Part shown: in pieces, positions 49,083-59,461 of the stretch | How positions within the stretch are numbered: position 1 is the first letter of the stretch | Layout: every line of letters starts with the position of its first letter | Assembly: GCA_007644065.1 (NCBI GenBank) | Contig: VJWN01000004.1 | Coordinates: 992,001-1,056,000 of the forward strand | Direction of reading: 5' to 3' | DNA length: 64,000 nt | From: Margaritispora aquatica | Lineage: Eukaryota; Ascomycota; Leotiomycetes; Helotiales; Discinellaceae | Program-made: the position numbers and the translations under genes | The notes under the pieces: model-generated | The model's database searches: none | What the model was told of the DNA's origin: nothing | What the model saw: the letters and a program-made list of their open reading frames with translations, nothing else

Positions 49083-50937
49083 ATGAGGACTATCCAACGG
49101 CTCTCCGTTGCTGCTGCACTCAGTGGTGCTCTTTATGCGCCTATCGCCGTCGCCGCTAATCTTCCTCCAGTCGTGATTAAGGTAAAACATGCCAAAATCC
49201 AGAATACTCAAAGGTTTCTCGGCCAAGAAAGCATGCTAATGATGTTAGGGATCTCACTTCTTCCTGGAAAGCGGTGCAGAGTTCTTCATCAAGGGAATTG
49301 CTTACCAGCCAGATTTCACATCTGGAATCGCAGCAGGAACAGAGCCAACAGAGTAAGTTTATTTCTTGTTCTGCCATAAAGGAACGGTCCTGGGGGTCAG
49401 AGCTGGGAGTAAAAACTCTGGGACTTGAAGACATCTATAAACTGTCGACTTGTTTGATACACTTACTAACATGCCCATAGCTTCGTTGATCCACTTGCTA
49501 GCGAAGCAGGATGTAAGCGGGATGTGCCACTGCTCAAGGAGCTCGGTGTGAACACTATTCGCGTATATACAGTCAACGCCACAAACAATCACGATTACTG
49601 CATGGGACTACTCAATGATGCCGGTATCTATGTGATCCAGGATCTTTCAAGTCCAATGAAGTCGATCAAGCGAAACAGCCCAGAGTGGACGACGGATCTC
49701 TTCACATCATATGCGAGCGTCGTTGACACCATGTCGAAATACTCAAATGTTTTGGGTTTCTTCGCCGGAAACGAGGTTTCAAATGTGCGAAATAACACAA
49801 ATGCGAGTGCCTTTGTCAAGGCAGCTGTTCGCGATATGAAGGCATACATCAAGGAGAAGAAATACAGGACTATTGGTGTCGGCTACGCCACTAACGACGA
49901 TGCTGAGATCCGGGACGACCTAAAGGATTATTTCAACTGTGGTGATCCAGCTGCGGCTATCGACTTTTGGGGCTACAATATCTACTCCTGGTGCGGAGAT
50001 TCTTCATTCACCAAATCCGGCTACGACCAGAGGACTTTGGAGTTCGCCAACTACTCAGTTCCAGCATTCTTTGCAGAGTATTCATGCAATACTGTTCGGC
50101 CTCGAAAGTTTACGGAAGTAGGTGCTATCTATGGCCCACAAATGACAAATGTTTGGTCTGGCGGGATTATGTATATGTACTTCCAGGAGACCAACGACTA
50201 TGGTAAGCCTTCCTAAAGTTCTCGTTGATGAGCTTCGTACCGTACTAACAAGCATAGGTCTTGTGCAGATCACAGACGGTAAGGCGAGCAAATTGCCAGA
50301 TTTCAGCGCGTTCAAGAGCCAGCTGGCCACAGTTTCTCCAAGCTTCACATCCGCATCGGCTTACACTCCGACCAATACTGTTGCTCAGGACTGTCCAGCA
50401 ACAGGTACCGCCTGGGGCTCCTCACAGACTCTCCCACCAGCAGCTAACGCTGCTTTGTGTGAATGCATGGTTTCGTCACTTCAGTGTGTTGCTGATAGTA
50501 GCTTGGATGGCACCGGTATTAGTGCTTTATTTGGTACTGTTTGTGGCCTTGATGCAAAAGCCTGCGCAGGCGTCAGTGCAAATTCTTCTACTGGTGTTTA
50601 TGGTGCCTACTCAGCTTGCAATGGCAAACAAAAGCTCTCCTACGTCGTCAATCAGTACTACCTGAACCGGAATAAGGCATCTGATGCATGCAACTTTGCT
50701 GGTCAAGCAAAGACTCAAAGTGCATCTTCAGGAGGCAGCACCTGTTCTAGTATGATACAGGCAGCTGAGAGTGCCAGCAAAGCGACTGGAACTTCCAGTT
50801 CTGCAGCTTCTGGTACCGCAACCAGGAATGCAGCGTTGAGCTTAGGAGCTGTTCCTAAATTTGACACTGGCTTTGTGCATCTTGCTCTATACATTGCTGT
50901 TGCAGGTCTTACCGGGGCGAGCATGATCCTGTTATAA
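49083..50937 (+). CDS. GPI-anchored beta-1,3-glucanosyltransferase, GH72 with CBM43 (534 aa)
   Basis: Gas/Gel-type enzyme that lengthens and branches cell-wall beta-1,3-glucan at the plasma membrane. Exons are 49083..49181, 49249..49352, 49481..50202 and 50258..50937. Residues 1-24 are a signal peptide. The GH72 domain (about 27-335) contains [11 protein letters not shown], the acid/base Glu in FFAGNEVSN (about 163) and the nucleophile Glu in FFAEYSCN (about 265), about 100 residues apart as expected. The Cys-rich CBM43 (X8) module spans about 365-460 ([10 protein letters not shown]). A Ser/Thr-rich stretch and a hydrophobic tail ([20 protein letters not shown]) give a GPI-attachment signal. 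It belongs to the CBM43-containing Gas1/Gas2-like branch. Intact; several N-glycosylation sequons are present. Confidence 0.96.
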
Positions 50938-52241
50938 GATGGTCTTTCTGTGTTGTTATTTGCTTTGTATTATTTGTGTTTGGTTAGGCGTTTGAGGAAA
51001 TAGATTGGAGCCAGCTCTGATGTAAATGGACTTAGTATAGCAACCCCCCTATTTTTTGTCTTCATAAGATTAAAATCGCACGTCTTGCAATGAGATGAGG
51101 TCTTCGCAGATATCAGATGCCAAGATCTGATTATGTTTTGATTCAGTGTAATAAATTGCTCTACACATTGGGAATGAAACAGAAAATGACAAAGGACACA
51201 AATGGAAGCCATTGAAACCTATGATACGAGTTTTAAGGCTCTACTTATAGTCTACATATGGATACTCAAGATCATATTGCAATGATAAAACTGCATCCTA
51301 TCCAATATCTGATACTTCATCCTGCTTAGTCACCCTTTACCGTTGCTAGAAGTTTGTTAACCTCATGCTGAGCTATAGTATACGATTTGTGGGTTTCATA
51401 ACCATCAGATAAGAAGATAACACACGATCGACTCCCTAAACAATTCTCCCTGAGAAATCGAACGATTGATCCGTTTTCTGTTACAGCCTTGTCACTCTTC
51501 CTTGACGCCTATCACCCTCCAAAATTGTAAGCGAAAATGCTAAAATTGGCGGCATTTCCTTTGGGCAACCAATCCTGAACCTCCTTTCACTCGTAATCCT
51601 CAACGGCAGTTCTCCCGTCATGGGGTCGTGTCTGCATCAATCCACAACATTCGAGCGAGGAGTCCAAAAGTATAGAAGGCAATCAAACCACTGCTCTAGC
51701 CCCACGAGTCCACGAACGAATCATCGACCATGAAACTCTCCTAAAGAACGGTATAAGTATGAACTGGCCTCGAGTCCGCGTGGAATGCCCTTGTTGTTGG
51801 ATGTGTCGCTTCAGATTCCCGTCATGATGCAACGCCCGAAACGCCAAATGTCGGGGATCGCAACATCCTGGGTTCAAGCCTGGGCCACAGCTCAATCCTC
51901 TCCGCCGCTCTCCTTTGCGACTCCATCCATACTGACACAGTCCCGCGACTTCGTCTGTCTTCCTCCTCACAATGCAAGTGGTGTTTCCATCTGTCTTTCC
52001 GGTCAATTCTTTTCACACTGTCCTTTTTGTTTCTTAATTTGTTTTCTCTCTTCGTCGCCTTCGCTTTCTCAACTCACGTTGAGCATCTTGTACTTCGTCA
52101 CAGCCAAGCTGCGGCGCTTCGATTCTCGACATTTGGAGGAGCTTTTTCGCAGTCACTGGCGAGTTTTGGAGAGTGAATAGACGCTGGTCGTCATAGAAGG
52201 GATTACCAACAGTTAAAAGATCATACAAGAAATTCGATACG
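50938..52241. other. Intergenic, 1.3 kb, upstream of PLS1
   Basis: 3' flank of the GH72 gene and promoter/leader of PLS1. The stretch 51880..52180 is CT-rich, as in a fungal promoter. A tRNA-like GGTTCAAGCC at about 51870 was examined and rejected. No gene seen. Confidence 0.5.
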
Positions 52242-53048
52242 ATGGCAAACGACAGGATTCTCTTGACATATGTCGCCGCCGACTTACTGTTCGTCATCTC
52301 AGGTGGACTGCTCTTAATCTTCGCCTTGACGACGAAGGTAGAAGCAAAGGAAGTGCCAACTGAGTCGAATATTGCTAGAGATTTGCTGTTGGATACATGT
52401 CCTCTTAATGGTAAGAAGGTTTAACCAGGAGGATTGTTCAAGAGACTGGGTATTAACATAACCAAATAGCTGCTATCGCAAATTCAGTCCTAATCTTCAT
52501 CACTTTCGTTGTCACTATCCCAGGAATTATCATGCCAATGACCAGAGGGTGGTTGAAGTTTAGTGGTTACATGACAGCAATCTGTGCCTTGTACACTATG
52601 ATCCTAGGTCTTGTCATCTGGTTCGAGACCTTGAAGACCCGAAGTGTTCTCAACGACATCTGGATTGGCCTACCAGGTTCCTCCCAAAGTCTGCTTCAGC
52701 AACAGGTATGCCTTCTTACTCCCTCTCCCATATGCCTCCTCCGATTTCCGGCTCAATATACTGACAAGAACACAGTTCAGCTGCTGTGGCTACCAGAACA
52801 GCACCTCGCCTCCTTTCGTGACCGACACTACGTGCCCCACGGCTCTCGTCGCTGCTGCTCAAGTCGGTTGTGTTGGCCCTTTTTCCTCGTACGCCAATAA
52901 CTTCCTCGATGTCATCTTCACAGGCGCCTTTGGTATCGTGGGTATTGACGTCCTGTTCATTCTCGCAACTGCAATCTTGGTGAAGGACCGCAAGGAGAAG
53001 ATAAGATATCGTGGCATTGACGAGAAGAGTGGGACCGGATCGTTTTAG
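52242..53048 (+). CDS. PLS1: Tetraspanin of the PLS1 type (225 aa)
   Basis: Four-helix membrane protein required in several plant-pathogenic fungi for appressorium-mediated penetration, acting with the NADPH oxidase NoxB. Exons are 52242..52410, 52470..52705 and 52776..53048. TM1 lies near 8-28 (LLTYVAADLLFVISGGLLLI). TM2 lies near 58-78, followed by the conserved MPMTRGWLKFSGYM. TM3 covers about 88-108 (ICALYTMILGLVIWFETLKT). The large loop has the tetraspanin CCG motif (FSCCGYQNSTSPPFV) and two further Cys (TTCP, VGC). TM4 is near 180-205, followed by the tail KDRKEKIRYRGIDEKSGTGS. The length of 225 aa and the tail match PLS1 as I recall it. Fungal Tsp2/Tsp3 families are less similar. Confidence 0.88.
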
Positions 53049-53527
53049 ACATAATGGGAGGGGTTGTGGAGAAAGAGGAGGAGGAGGAGGAAGAACTTGG
53101 TCAGGCATGCTTCTTGGAAATGATGGATGGGGTTGGTTTTTCAGTTCTGTATTCAACTTTCCACAGGCTTTTTTTGACGCATTTCTAGCTAGGTCTAGTT
53201 ATAGATTCCATTTTCTTCCAAGCACGTTGTTGTGAAGATATTTTTTTTTGCGTTGCAAGTATTTGATTGCGATTTTCCATTCGAATCTAGGTTGAAAATA
53301 TACACAGCGGAGTGTCTTGGAAGAGACGAGAAAAGCAGAATCTACATCGACATCACTATTTATCTAGCGCTAAGGGTGTATTCTATGTACAGTACGTATA
53401 ATTATTTCAGAGTGTGATTATTTGTCCAAATGCCCATCCATCCTGCATAATAACATCCTCTGATTATCAGATATCTTGTTAACCATACAGTGCATGAAAA
53501 AAAGAAAAAAAAACCTCCTCCGAGGGA
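53049..53527. other. Intergenic, 479 bp, between convergent PLS1 and ZIP genes
   Basis: Shared 3' region. AT-rich with A-runs near 53500. Nothing else seen. Confidence 0.55.
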
Positions 53528-54837
53528 TTAAGCCCATTTACCCAGCAATGCCATCAGCGCAGCTCCAAGCAAGACACACACAACCATGAACGTCAACCTC
53601 CCCGAACTTCTCGTCAACTCAGGATTGAACAGGAAGTCTCTGGCCAACAACTCCACCAATGCAGTGTAGATGAGAATACCAGCGGATGTCGCGTCCAATA
53701 CACCACTGATCACACTTGCAGTGTAACTTCCAGCAACATATGTGTGTCTTACACCCAGCCCAATGGCAATAGCGATCGGGGTGGTCAAGCCATAGCCGGC
53801 ACACAACAACCACGGGAGCCAACTTAGACGACGTGGGAAGGGAATGGCAGACATACGCGCACCGATACCCAGGCCTTCGAAGGACTGATGGAAGACAAGC
53901 ACGGGGTACAAGGTGCTGAACTCTGAGCCGGTGGTGCCTAGATTCAGACCGATGATGACGGAGTGGAAGATCACGCCGAATTCCAGGATGAGAAAAGCTG
54001 CGATTTGCTGTCTGAAGGAACGCTCTTCGACATCGAGGACAGATGATGTGTTCCCTGCTGTCTTTTCGGAGTCATCGTCGAGGTTCTTCTTGAGCGGGAG
54101 ATCCTTCAGAGTCTGCGCTGCTGCGATGGAAGAGTGGAACGCTTCATCTTGGTCGCCTGAGTGCAGCTGGTTGTGGGTTATAGAGTGTCCGGGGGCAGCA
54201 TTCCCGTGCGCGTGGCCTCCCGAGTGCGAGTGACCGGCGCCTGAAGTCGATCCAGGACGGTCAGTGATGACAGCGTCGATTGCAGGCCCATGAGCAAAGC
54301 CGTACTTACGGTCGACGTATTGCTCCGCGCCAAAGTCCATCAGGAAGATCACGGTGATGGAGGTGAGCACTATAGCTGGGCACCAGGAGTAGTCTGCCCA
54401 GTGTCCGGTCATGCCCACGCAGGTGTCTGGCCCTATTTCACCGTATGCTGGATCAAGGAGACTGAAGTATGTTAGATTGTGAATCAAGGAGAAGGAAGTG
54501 TTAGGTGATTTGGCATAAGGAGCAGAATGCCATGACAATACAATTCGGATATGTGTGAGAGGACGTACTGGATGAATGCCGTAGCGAGAATCACTCCTGC
54601 TCCGAAGTAGCGAGCGAAAAGGTACACGTAGATGTTGACCCTCAGCCATTTTACCCTCGCAGCGAGGACTGGGAAGAATGTTGCAGCTGAAGAGACAATC
54701 AGGATGACGAAGAGAGCGGAGACTCGTGCACCTAGTCGTCCGTCGTATTCGTTGGCGGGTGCTTCGAGGTAACAGATGATATCTCGCAGGTCCGCTGTGT
54801 CCAAATTGACATTGGTGGGATCAAAAGTCTCGGCCAT
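53528..54837 (-). CDS. ZIP-family zinc (iron) transporter (400 aa)
   Basis: Imports Zn2+, perhaps Fe2+, at the plasma membrane, like yeast Zrt1/Zrt2. Exons are 54569..54837 and 53528..54461. Three N-terminal helices (ALFVILIVSSAATFFPVLAA, then FARYFGAGVILATAFIHLLD across the intron) are followed by a cytosolic loop with a His cluster, GHSHSGGHAHGN (about residues 175-190). TM4 has the metal-site motif HSVIIGLNLG, and TM5 has HQSFEGLGIGAR. The C-terminal helices end in LLGALMALLGKW-type sequence. Motifs are intact and the length is near normal. Such genes are usually induced by zinc starvation through Zap1-like factors; I did not identify a binding site here. Confidence 0.95.
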
Positions 54838-55782
54838 CTTTACAAATTCTCCAAATTTCTTGAGTAGTGTGGATATTTTTCTCTGATCCAAGGAACGTGA
54901 AACAGAAATTTGGATGGGGGTTCTTGGACAGTGGATAAAAGGATTTCGGATGGTTGATATAAGCCAACGCCAAGCCTGTCTGTATGTACAAGTGATGGTA
55001 ATCCTGCAACTCCTAGAACAAGACAAGACTTTCCGGGAAAACAAGCTGCATCTTATAAGATTCCAGGTGCATGAAATACCTCGCAAAAGTGAAAGGCATC
55101 CAGTGCTTGTGATGGACAAGGGATTCGAGAAGGTTACTGTCAGACCCATACACCTTGATGGTTACGCTAAAAGCAGCCAAAGAGGTGCCAGTCGAGACGT
55201 CGGATCCTTGAAGCCCACTGCAAAAAGGAAGACAGAATATGCACTTCCTGTTTGCAAGCTTCGGGTTTGTTGAACTTTCATCTTCATCCTATAGCGTCGC
55301 GAGATAGATAATATCAGTTGGCACTACGATCAAGGCACATATTGTGACAATCTTACATACTTACTACCTGTACTGGCTGTATTGCAGCATTTGAAGGTAA
55401 TTTGGAATTTCCGAAAAATAGTAGTCCAAAAGTCCAAAAGTCCAGATTTTCTTTGAATCTGCTTCTACTCTTCGTACCAATACTAGTACGTCAAATTCAT
55501 TTCATGGGACTTCTGAAGTGACCCCACCACTCCCACTTGATAAATTCGGCATATCCCTTCCCTTGCGCCATTCCACGCAACTATCTGCACCAGCTGCATA
55601 CTCCCGCCCGAAGCGAGTACGCCTTCTATCGCCGCTTGGTACGGCTTGATGGGTTGATGATACACCAGAGGACATCAAGGTTGCAATGAGCCCTATCCTC
55701 TCCGTATGTATTCCAATCACATCTATTGAACTTCTCCTCATCTTGCGCAATATTGTACAGATTCCAATCAGTAACCATGCGC
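54838..55782. other. Intergenic, 945 bp
   Basis: ZIP promoter (AT-rich, moderately structured) and 3' flank of the next gene. Frames at 54914..55273 and 55502..55918 are not supported by family features. Confidence 0.5.
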
Positions 55783-57402
55783 TCACTCCGCTACGAAGAC
55801 ACCCAATGCAGTGGCCGCAGCTATAAGCGCTCCACTGCAGATGATAAATACATTCTCCCGGTGTCGCAGGCCTAAAAGGGCGCATCAGCTTCTGTTTCAC
55901 AGCATATGTCAGAGTCACATTCTCTCACCTTCCTGAGTCAACATTAGCCCGACGACGACGAATATGTTCAATGGGATTCTCATGATTCCATATATCTTCG
56001 CCCGAACGCCATCTTTAATGATCTTTTCTTTCAGATTAGCCATGCTGGGAAAGTAGACGCCGCAGCATATCTCAAAAACGCAGAAGCACCAGAATGTAAT
56101 GGCTTCGTCACGAATGAGGACAGGTAGAATAAAGCAATGTGCTGCGACAGTGAGGGTGATCATCAACACTGTTGAGGAGGACGTATACATAAATCCGCTT
56201 CTCAACGTGCTGTGATAAGTGAAGAACATTGAACCTAGCATCATTGCGCACATCAAGACAGCAAAAATCATTCCATATGGGAGGTCGGTCGTATAACCAC
56301 CTTCTTGGTGAGAGAGTCTGAGCGCAGGAAATTTGAAGAAGATCCAAAGGTACATGGAACCCTCAAAACAACAAGAAGTCAAGCAAAGTGCCCAGAGGCG
56401 CTTGTCTAGAGATGTGAGTGTAAAATCCTGTGGGATTGTCATTTCAAACTCACCAGCCTTGATATACTCAAGTCCGTTCTTGGCCTTGTCCGTGGCTATA
56501 GTTGATGGAGTACCTTTGTCTGCACTATCACCATAATTCTCATTCTATACAAACATTTAGCCTGGTTTTGTTCGGTCAAGTTGTTCAGCTTACCCAGGTA
56601 TTTGAGATATACCAAAATGCCAACATCAGGCATAATACAGCGGTCATAAAAGGAGCCGACTGGGTCTTCATAGCATTAGTAATAGCTTCGGCAAACAATC
56701 CTGAAGTGATAGCCACTAAGCCGTTCAGCGTGGTCATGATGCCAAAGATATCATTCAATGAGCCTCCTGTCCCATCCAGATGTTGCCTGTGGTATTCTGT
56801 GACCATCCAACTTTCAAAGACACTGTACATGAGTGTCGTCGCAATGCCACCAAGGATCCGCCCCACGAACAAGATGAGTATGTTATCGAAAAGAATGGCC
56901 AAGCATGATATCGAGTATAGCACGCAAAAAGCCAGGCATGCTTGCCTTCGTCCATGCTTATCTGCCAGAGATCCGACGAATGAGGCAGATATTGCTGCCG
57001 CTAAGAAGCCAGTGGTGAACAGATGGGCAACAGTCTCTTCTGGCAGATTGTGCTGATCTGCTTTGCATAAGATGTGGAAGCATCAAAGTCGGAGAGCTCG
57101 CGTACCTTTATACATCGTGTATATATAGGGCCCCTAGCGCTGGTCAGCTCACACCAGGTTTGCCAAAGGACTGGTATGCGAACCTGTAACCAATCTGCAC
57201 CATTGACTAACAAATATACTGGCAGGAAGCGCTTTTTGAATTGCCAATTGATAGCTCTGGCAGCAATCGTGGCCTCCTTACCGGCCTCACCATCATCGAC
57301 CTCTCGGCTTCGAGATGTAACCCCATCTCGTTTGTACTGATAATACCCAACGGCTGAGATTAGAGCAACGAATGCAAACAAATTATAATCGTAGAAACCC
57401 AT
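55783..57402 (-). CDS. MFS transporter of the molybdate-anion (MFSD5/MOT2) type (471 aa)
   Basis: Probable plasma-membrane carrier for molybdate, needed for the molybdenum cofactor. Exons are 57184..57402, 57106..57133, 56594..57057, 55929..56544 and 55783..55871. The second exon is only 28 nt and gives GPYIYTMYK. Joined to flanking exons it reads VNGADWLQGPYIYTMY and DQHNLPEETVAHLFTTGF, which I recognise from MFSD5-like proteins. The MFS loop motif appears as GSLADKHGRR, and RILGGIATTLMYSVFESWMV is typical of the family. About twelve helices, with a hydrophilic central loop (NYGDSADKGTPS). The last exon adds the final helix (VFIICSGALIAAATALGVFV). Confidence 0.9.
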
Positions 57403-58346
57403 TGCACTTGGATTGTGGGAAGATGTGTTCAGGAAATATCCAGTCGAGCGAACATCATGTACAGCTACAAGATCAAGGTTGCTGCGCCAAATGTTTTGGC
57501 GTGTTCGAAGTGAGGAGTGCCGTGGATGCACTGGGATGAAGCTCAACTCGGGTGAGTCTGTCTGTCAGCCAGATGACAAGGGATGCTAGATTCAATACGA
57601 CTTAGTTGGAGCAATTTGCTGCTGCACATTAGCTTAAGATGTCCAAGAGGCTGAGGCTGAGGCTGAGGCTGAGCAGAGTGGATCTAAATAGGGACGATGT
57701 TTCATTTCACCCTGTGGAGACGCCCCGGATTCACGCACAGGAAGCAGAGCGGGAAGGGCGGAATGGGAATGGAATGGCTCATGTTTATCTTAACTTGATA
57801 GAACCAGTTTTGGCTACGATATTCATCATCTAATTCCAATTCTAATTCCATTGACTTCCTGACATCACCCCGACCCGACTCTTACGATTCAAGTGCTCAG
57901 AGGCTGCTGCCCTTTTAGATTCGTGGTTCTTATGTGGTTACTGATGTCCTCAACATTAATGTTATTCTTGGACAAACGTCAACCTTATCCATCCCATTCC
58001 ATCCCTTTTCACTGTTGATTGTCTTTACCTCCCTCCCCTTCAGAAGCCTAACCCATCTGTAGACATCTATATTATGCCGCACTTCACCATTCATCGGCTC
58101 AGTACCCTGCTTGCATATGTGAGGGGGACGCAGGACTCTTTCAAGTGAGGATGGCTCTCTAGTAGCATTTTTCAGATTGCAGTCACTATGTGATATCTGT
58201 TTCCTTCGGGTTAGGATGTCTTAAACCACATATCACAGTCTTTTCCTTATGTAGCCGCAATGCCTTCTTGCTCTCAGGTGTGACTGCCGCTCGAGCTTCT
58301 TGGAATTCAAAAATCCACCTATCCACAAGAGCCAACGACCGAGACG
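57403..58346. other. Intergenic, 944 bp, divergent promoter region
   Basis: Between the molybdate-type carrier and the DUF5672 gene. It contains the hexanucleotide repeat at 57647..57673. No gene seen. Confidence 0.5.
57647..57673. repeat. GAGGCT hexanucleotide repeat
   Basis: Four and a half perfect units in a non-coding divergent promoter region. Simple repeat. Confidence 0.9.
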
Positions 58347-59461
58347 ATGTCATCACGAAGGAGGTCGAGCTTAACAGGTATCAAGCTTAAGCAACTGCTT
58401 TGGCCATTTTTGTGGATCGTACTTGTCATTTGGATTCTGACAGATACTCTTGGCCAGTCTCCAGCCCATAGCACCACTTTCGAAAATGCAACAAATCCAC
58501 TTGATAACGCATCACTTTCTTTGTCGGACAAGCTGCATGGATATTACGATTCCATCACGCGAACGGGAGACACAAAAGCCATTCTCGCTAACGAGACCAC
58601 GAGTATTGTCACCGCAGACGTAAGGACAAGCAGTAAGGTTGCAGTTATAATCGAGACTCGACGATCAGGACAAGTCATACCTCTCATCATCCATTTTGCA
58701 ACAGTTCTCGGTCCCGACTGGCCAGTTATCATCTACACCAGTGCCGAGAATTTCGGCTCCTTCAGCACGTCCCATGCCCTTCTTCGGTATCAGAAAGCAG
58801 GCCGTATCGTCGTCCGATCTCTTGCAGAAGGTGTCTTTTTCCCAAATTGGGACTCAGTCTCTGCGTTTCTGACGAACAAATGGATGTGGAAAGACCTAGC
58901 GCCTGCCGAGCACATCCTCATCTTTCAGAGTGACAGCATTCTGTGCTCGAATTCCGTACGTAGCGTTGAGGAGTTCTTCGAGTATGATCTTATTGGCGCA
59001 CCAATCATTGCGAATTTCGGATCTGGCTATAATGGTGGACTCAGTCTAAGGAAGAGGACATCAATATTAAGAATCCTGGACGAGTTCGATTGGAACACTG
59101 CCACTGGCATGAGAGCCGAGGACCAGTGGTTTTATCACAGGTGAGCTCGGTCATTTTAGTGAGGGGTTTTCAAATTGCTGAACCGCTTGTAGGATGAAGA
59201 TCCTTGCGGACCGTGACGAGGCGGAGGGGGTAGAAAATGGTGTCAAGTTGCCAACTATGGAGATTGCAAGGACTTTTGCTGTTGAGACGATTGATTATCC
59301 AAATCCCTTGGGTTTGCAGTAAGTAAAGTGCTCGGTTAGAGGTGGATCAGAGACTAACAGTTGTCAGTCAACCAACGAGGTTCATTCATCAACACATGCT
59401 AAGTCTGGATGAATACTGCCCGGAATACAGGCTTGCGAGGACTGATCGGGTTAATGAATAG
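58347..59461 (+). CDS. DUF5672 family protein, predicted Golgi-type II membrane glycosyltransferase-like (337 aa)
   Basis: Exons are 58347..59140, 59193..59318 and 59368..59461. A basic N-terminus (MSSRRRSSLTGIKLKQ) precedes one membrane anchor (about residues 17-34), giving a type II, lumenal topology. The lumenal part begins with a disordered stem (about 35-90) carrying NAT/NAS/NET sequons. The domain starts with VAVIIETRRSGQVIPLIIHF. It includes GPDWPVIIYTS and HILIFQSDSILC, a candidate Asp-based donor site. It also has YDLIGAPIIANFG, YNGGLSLRKR and EDQWFYHR, which I recognise as the DUF5672 pattern found in fungi. Such proteins resemble nucleotide-sugar transferases, but no activity has been shown that I know of. 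Confidence 0.85.

Noticed and set aside
51865..51885. tRNA B-box-like GGTTCAAGCC
   Set aside because: The flanking bases do not form a five-pair T-stem, and no A-box or acceptor stem is found upstream.
54569..55149. Upstream extension of the ZIP transporter frame
   Set aside because: The frame continues 5' of ATG 54837, but the sequence is unlike any ZIP N-terminus and looks like leader.
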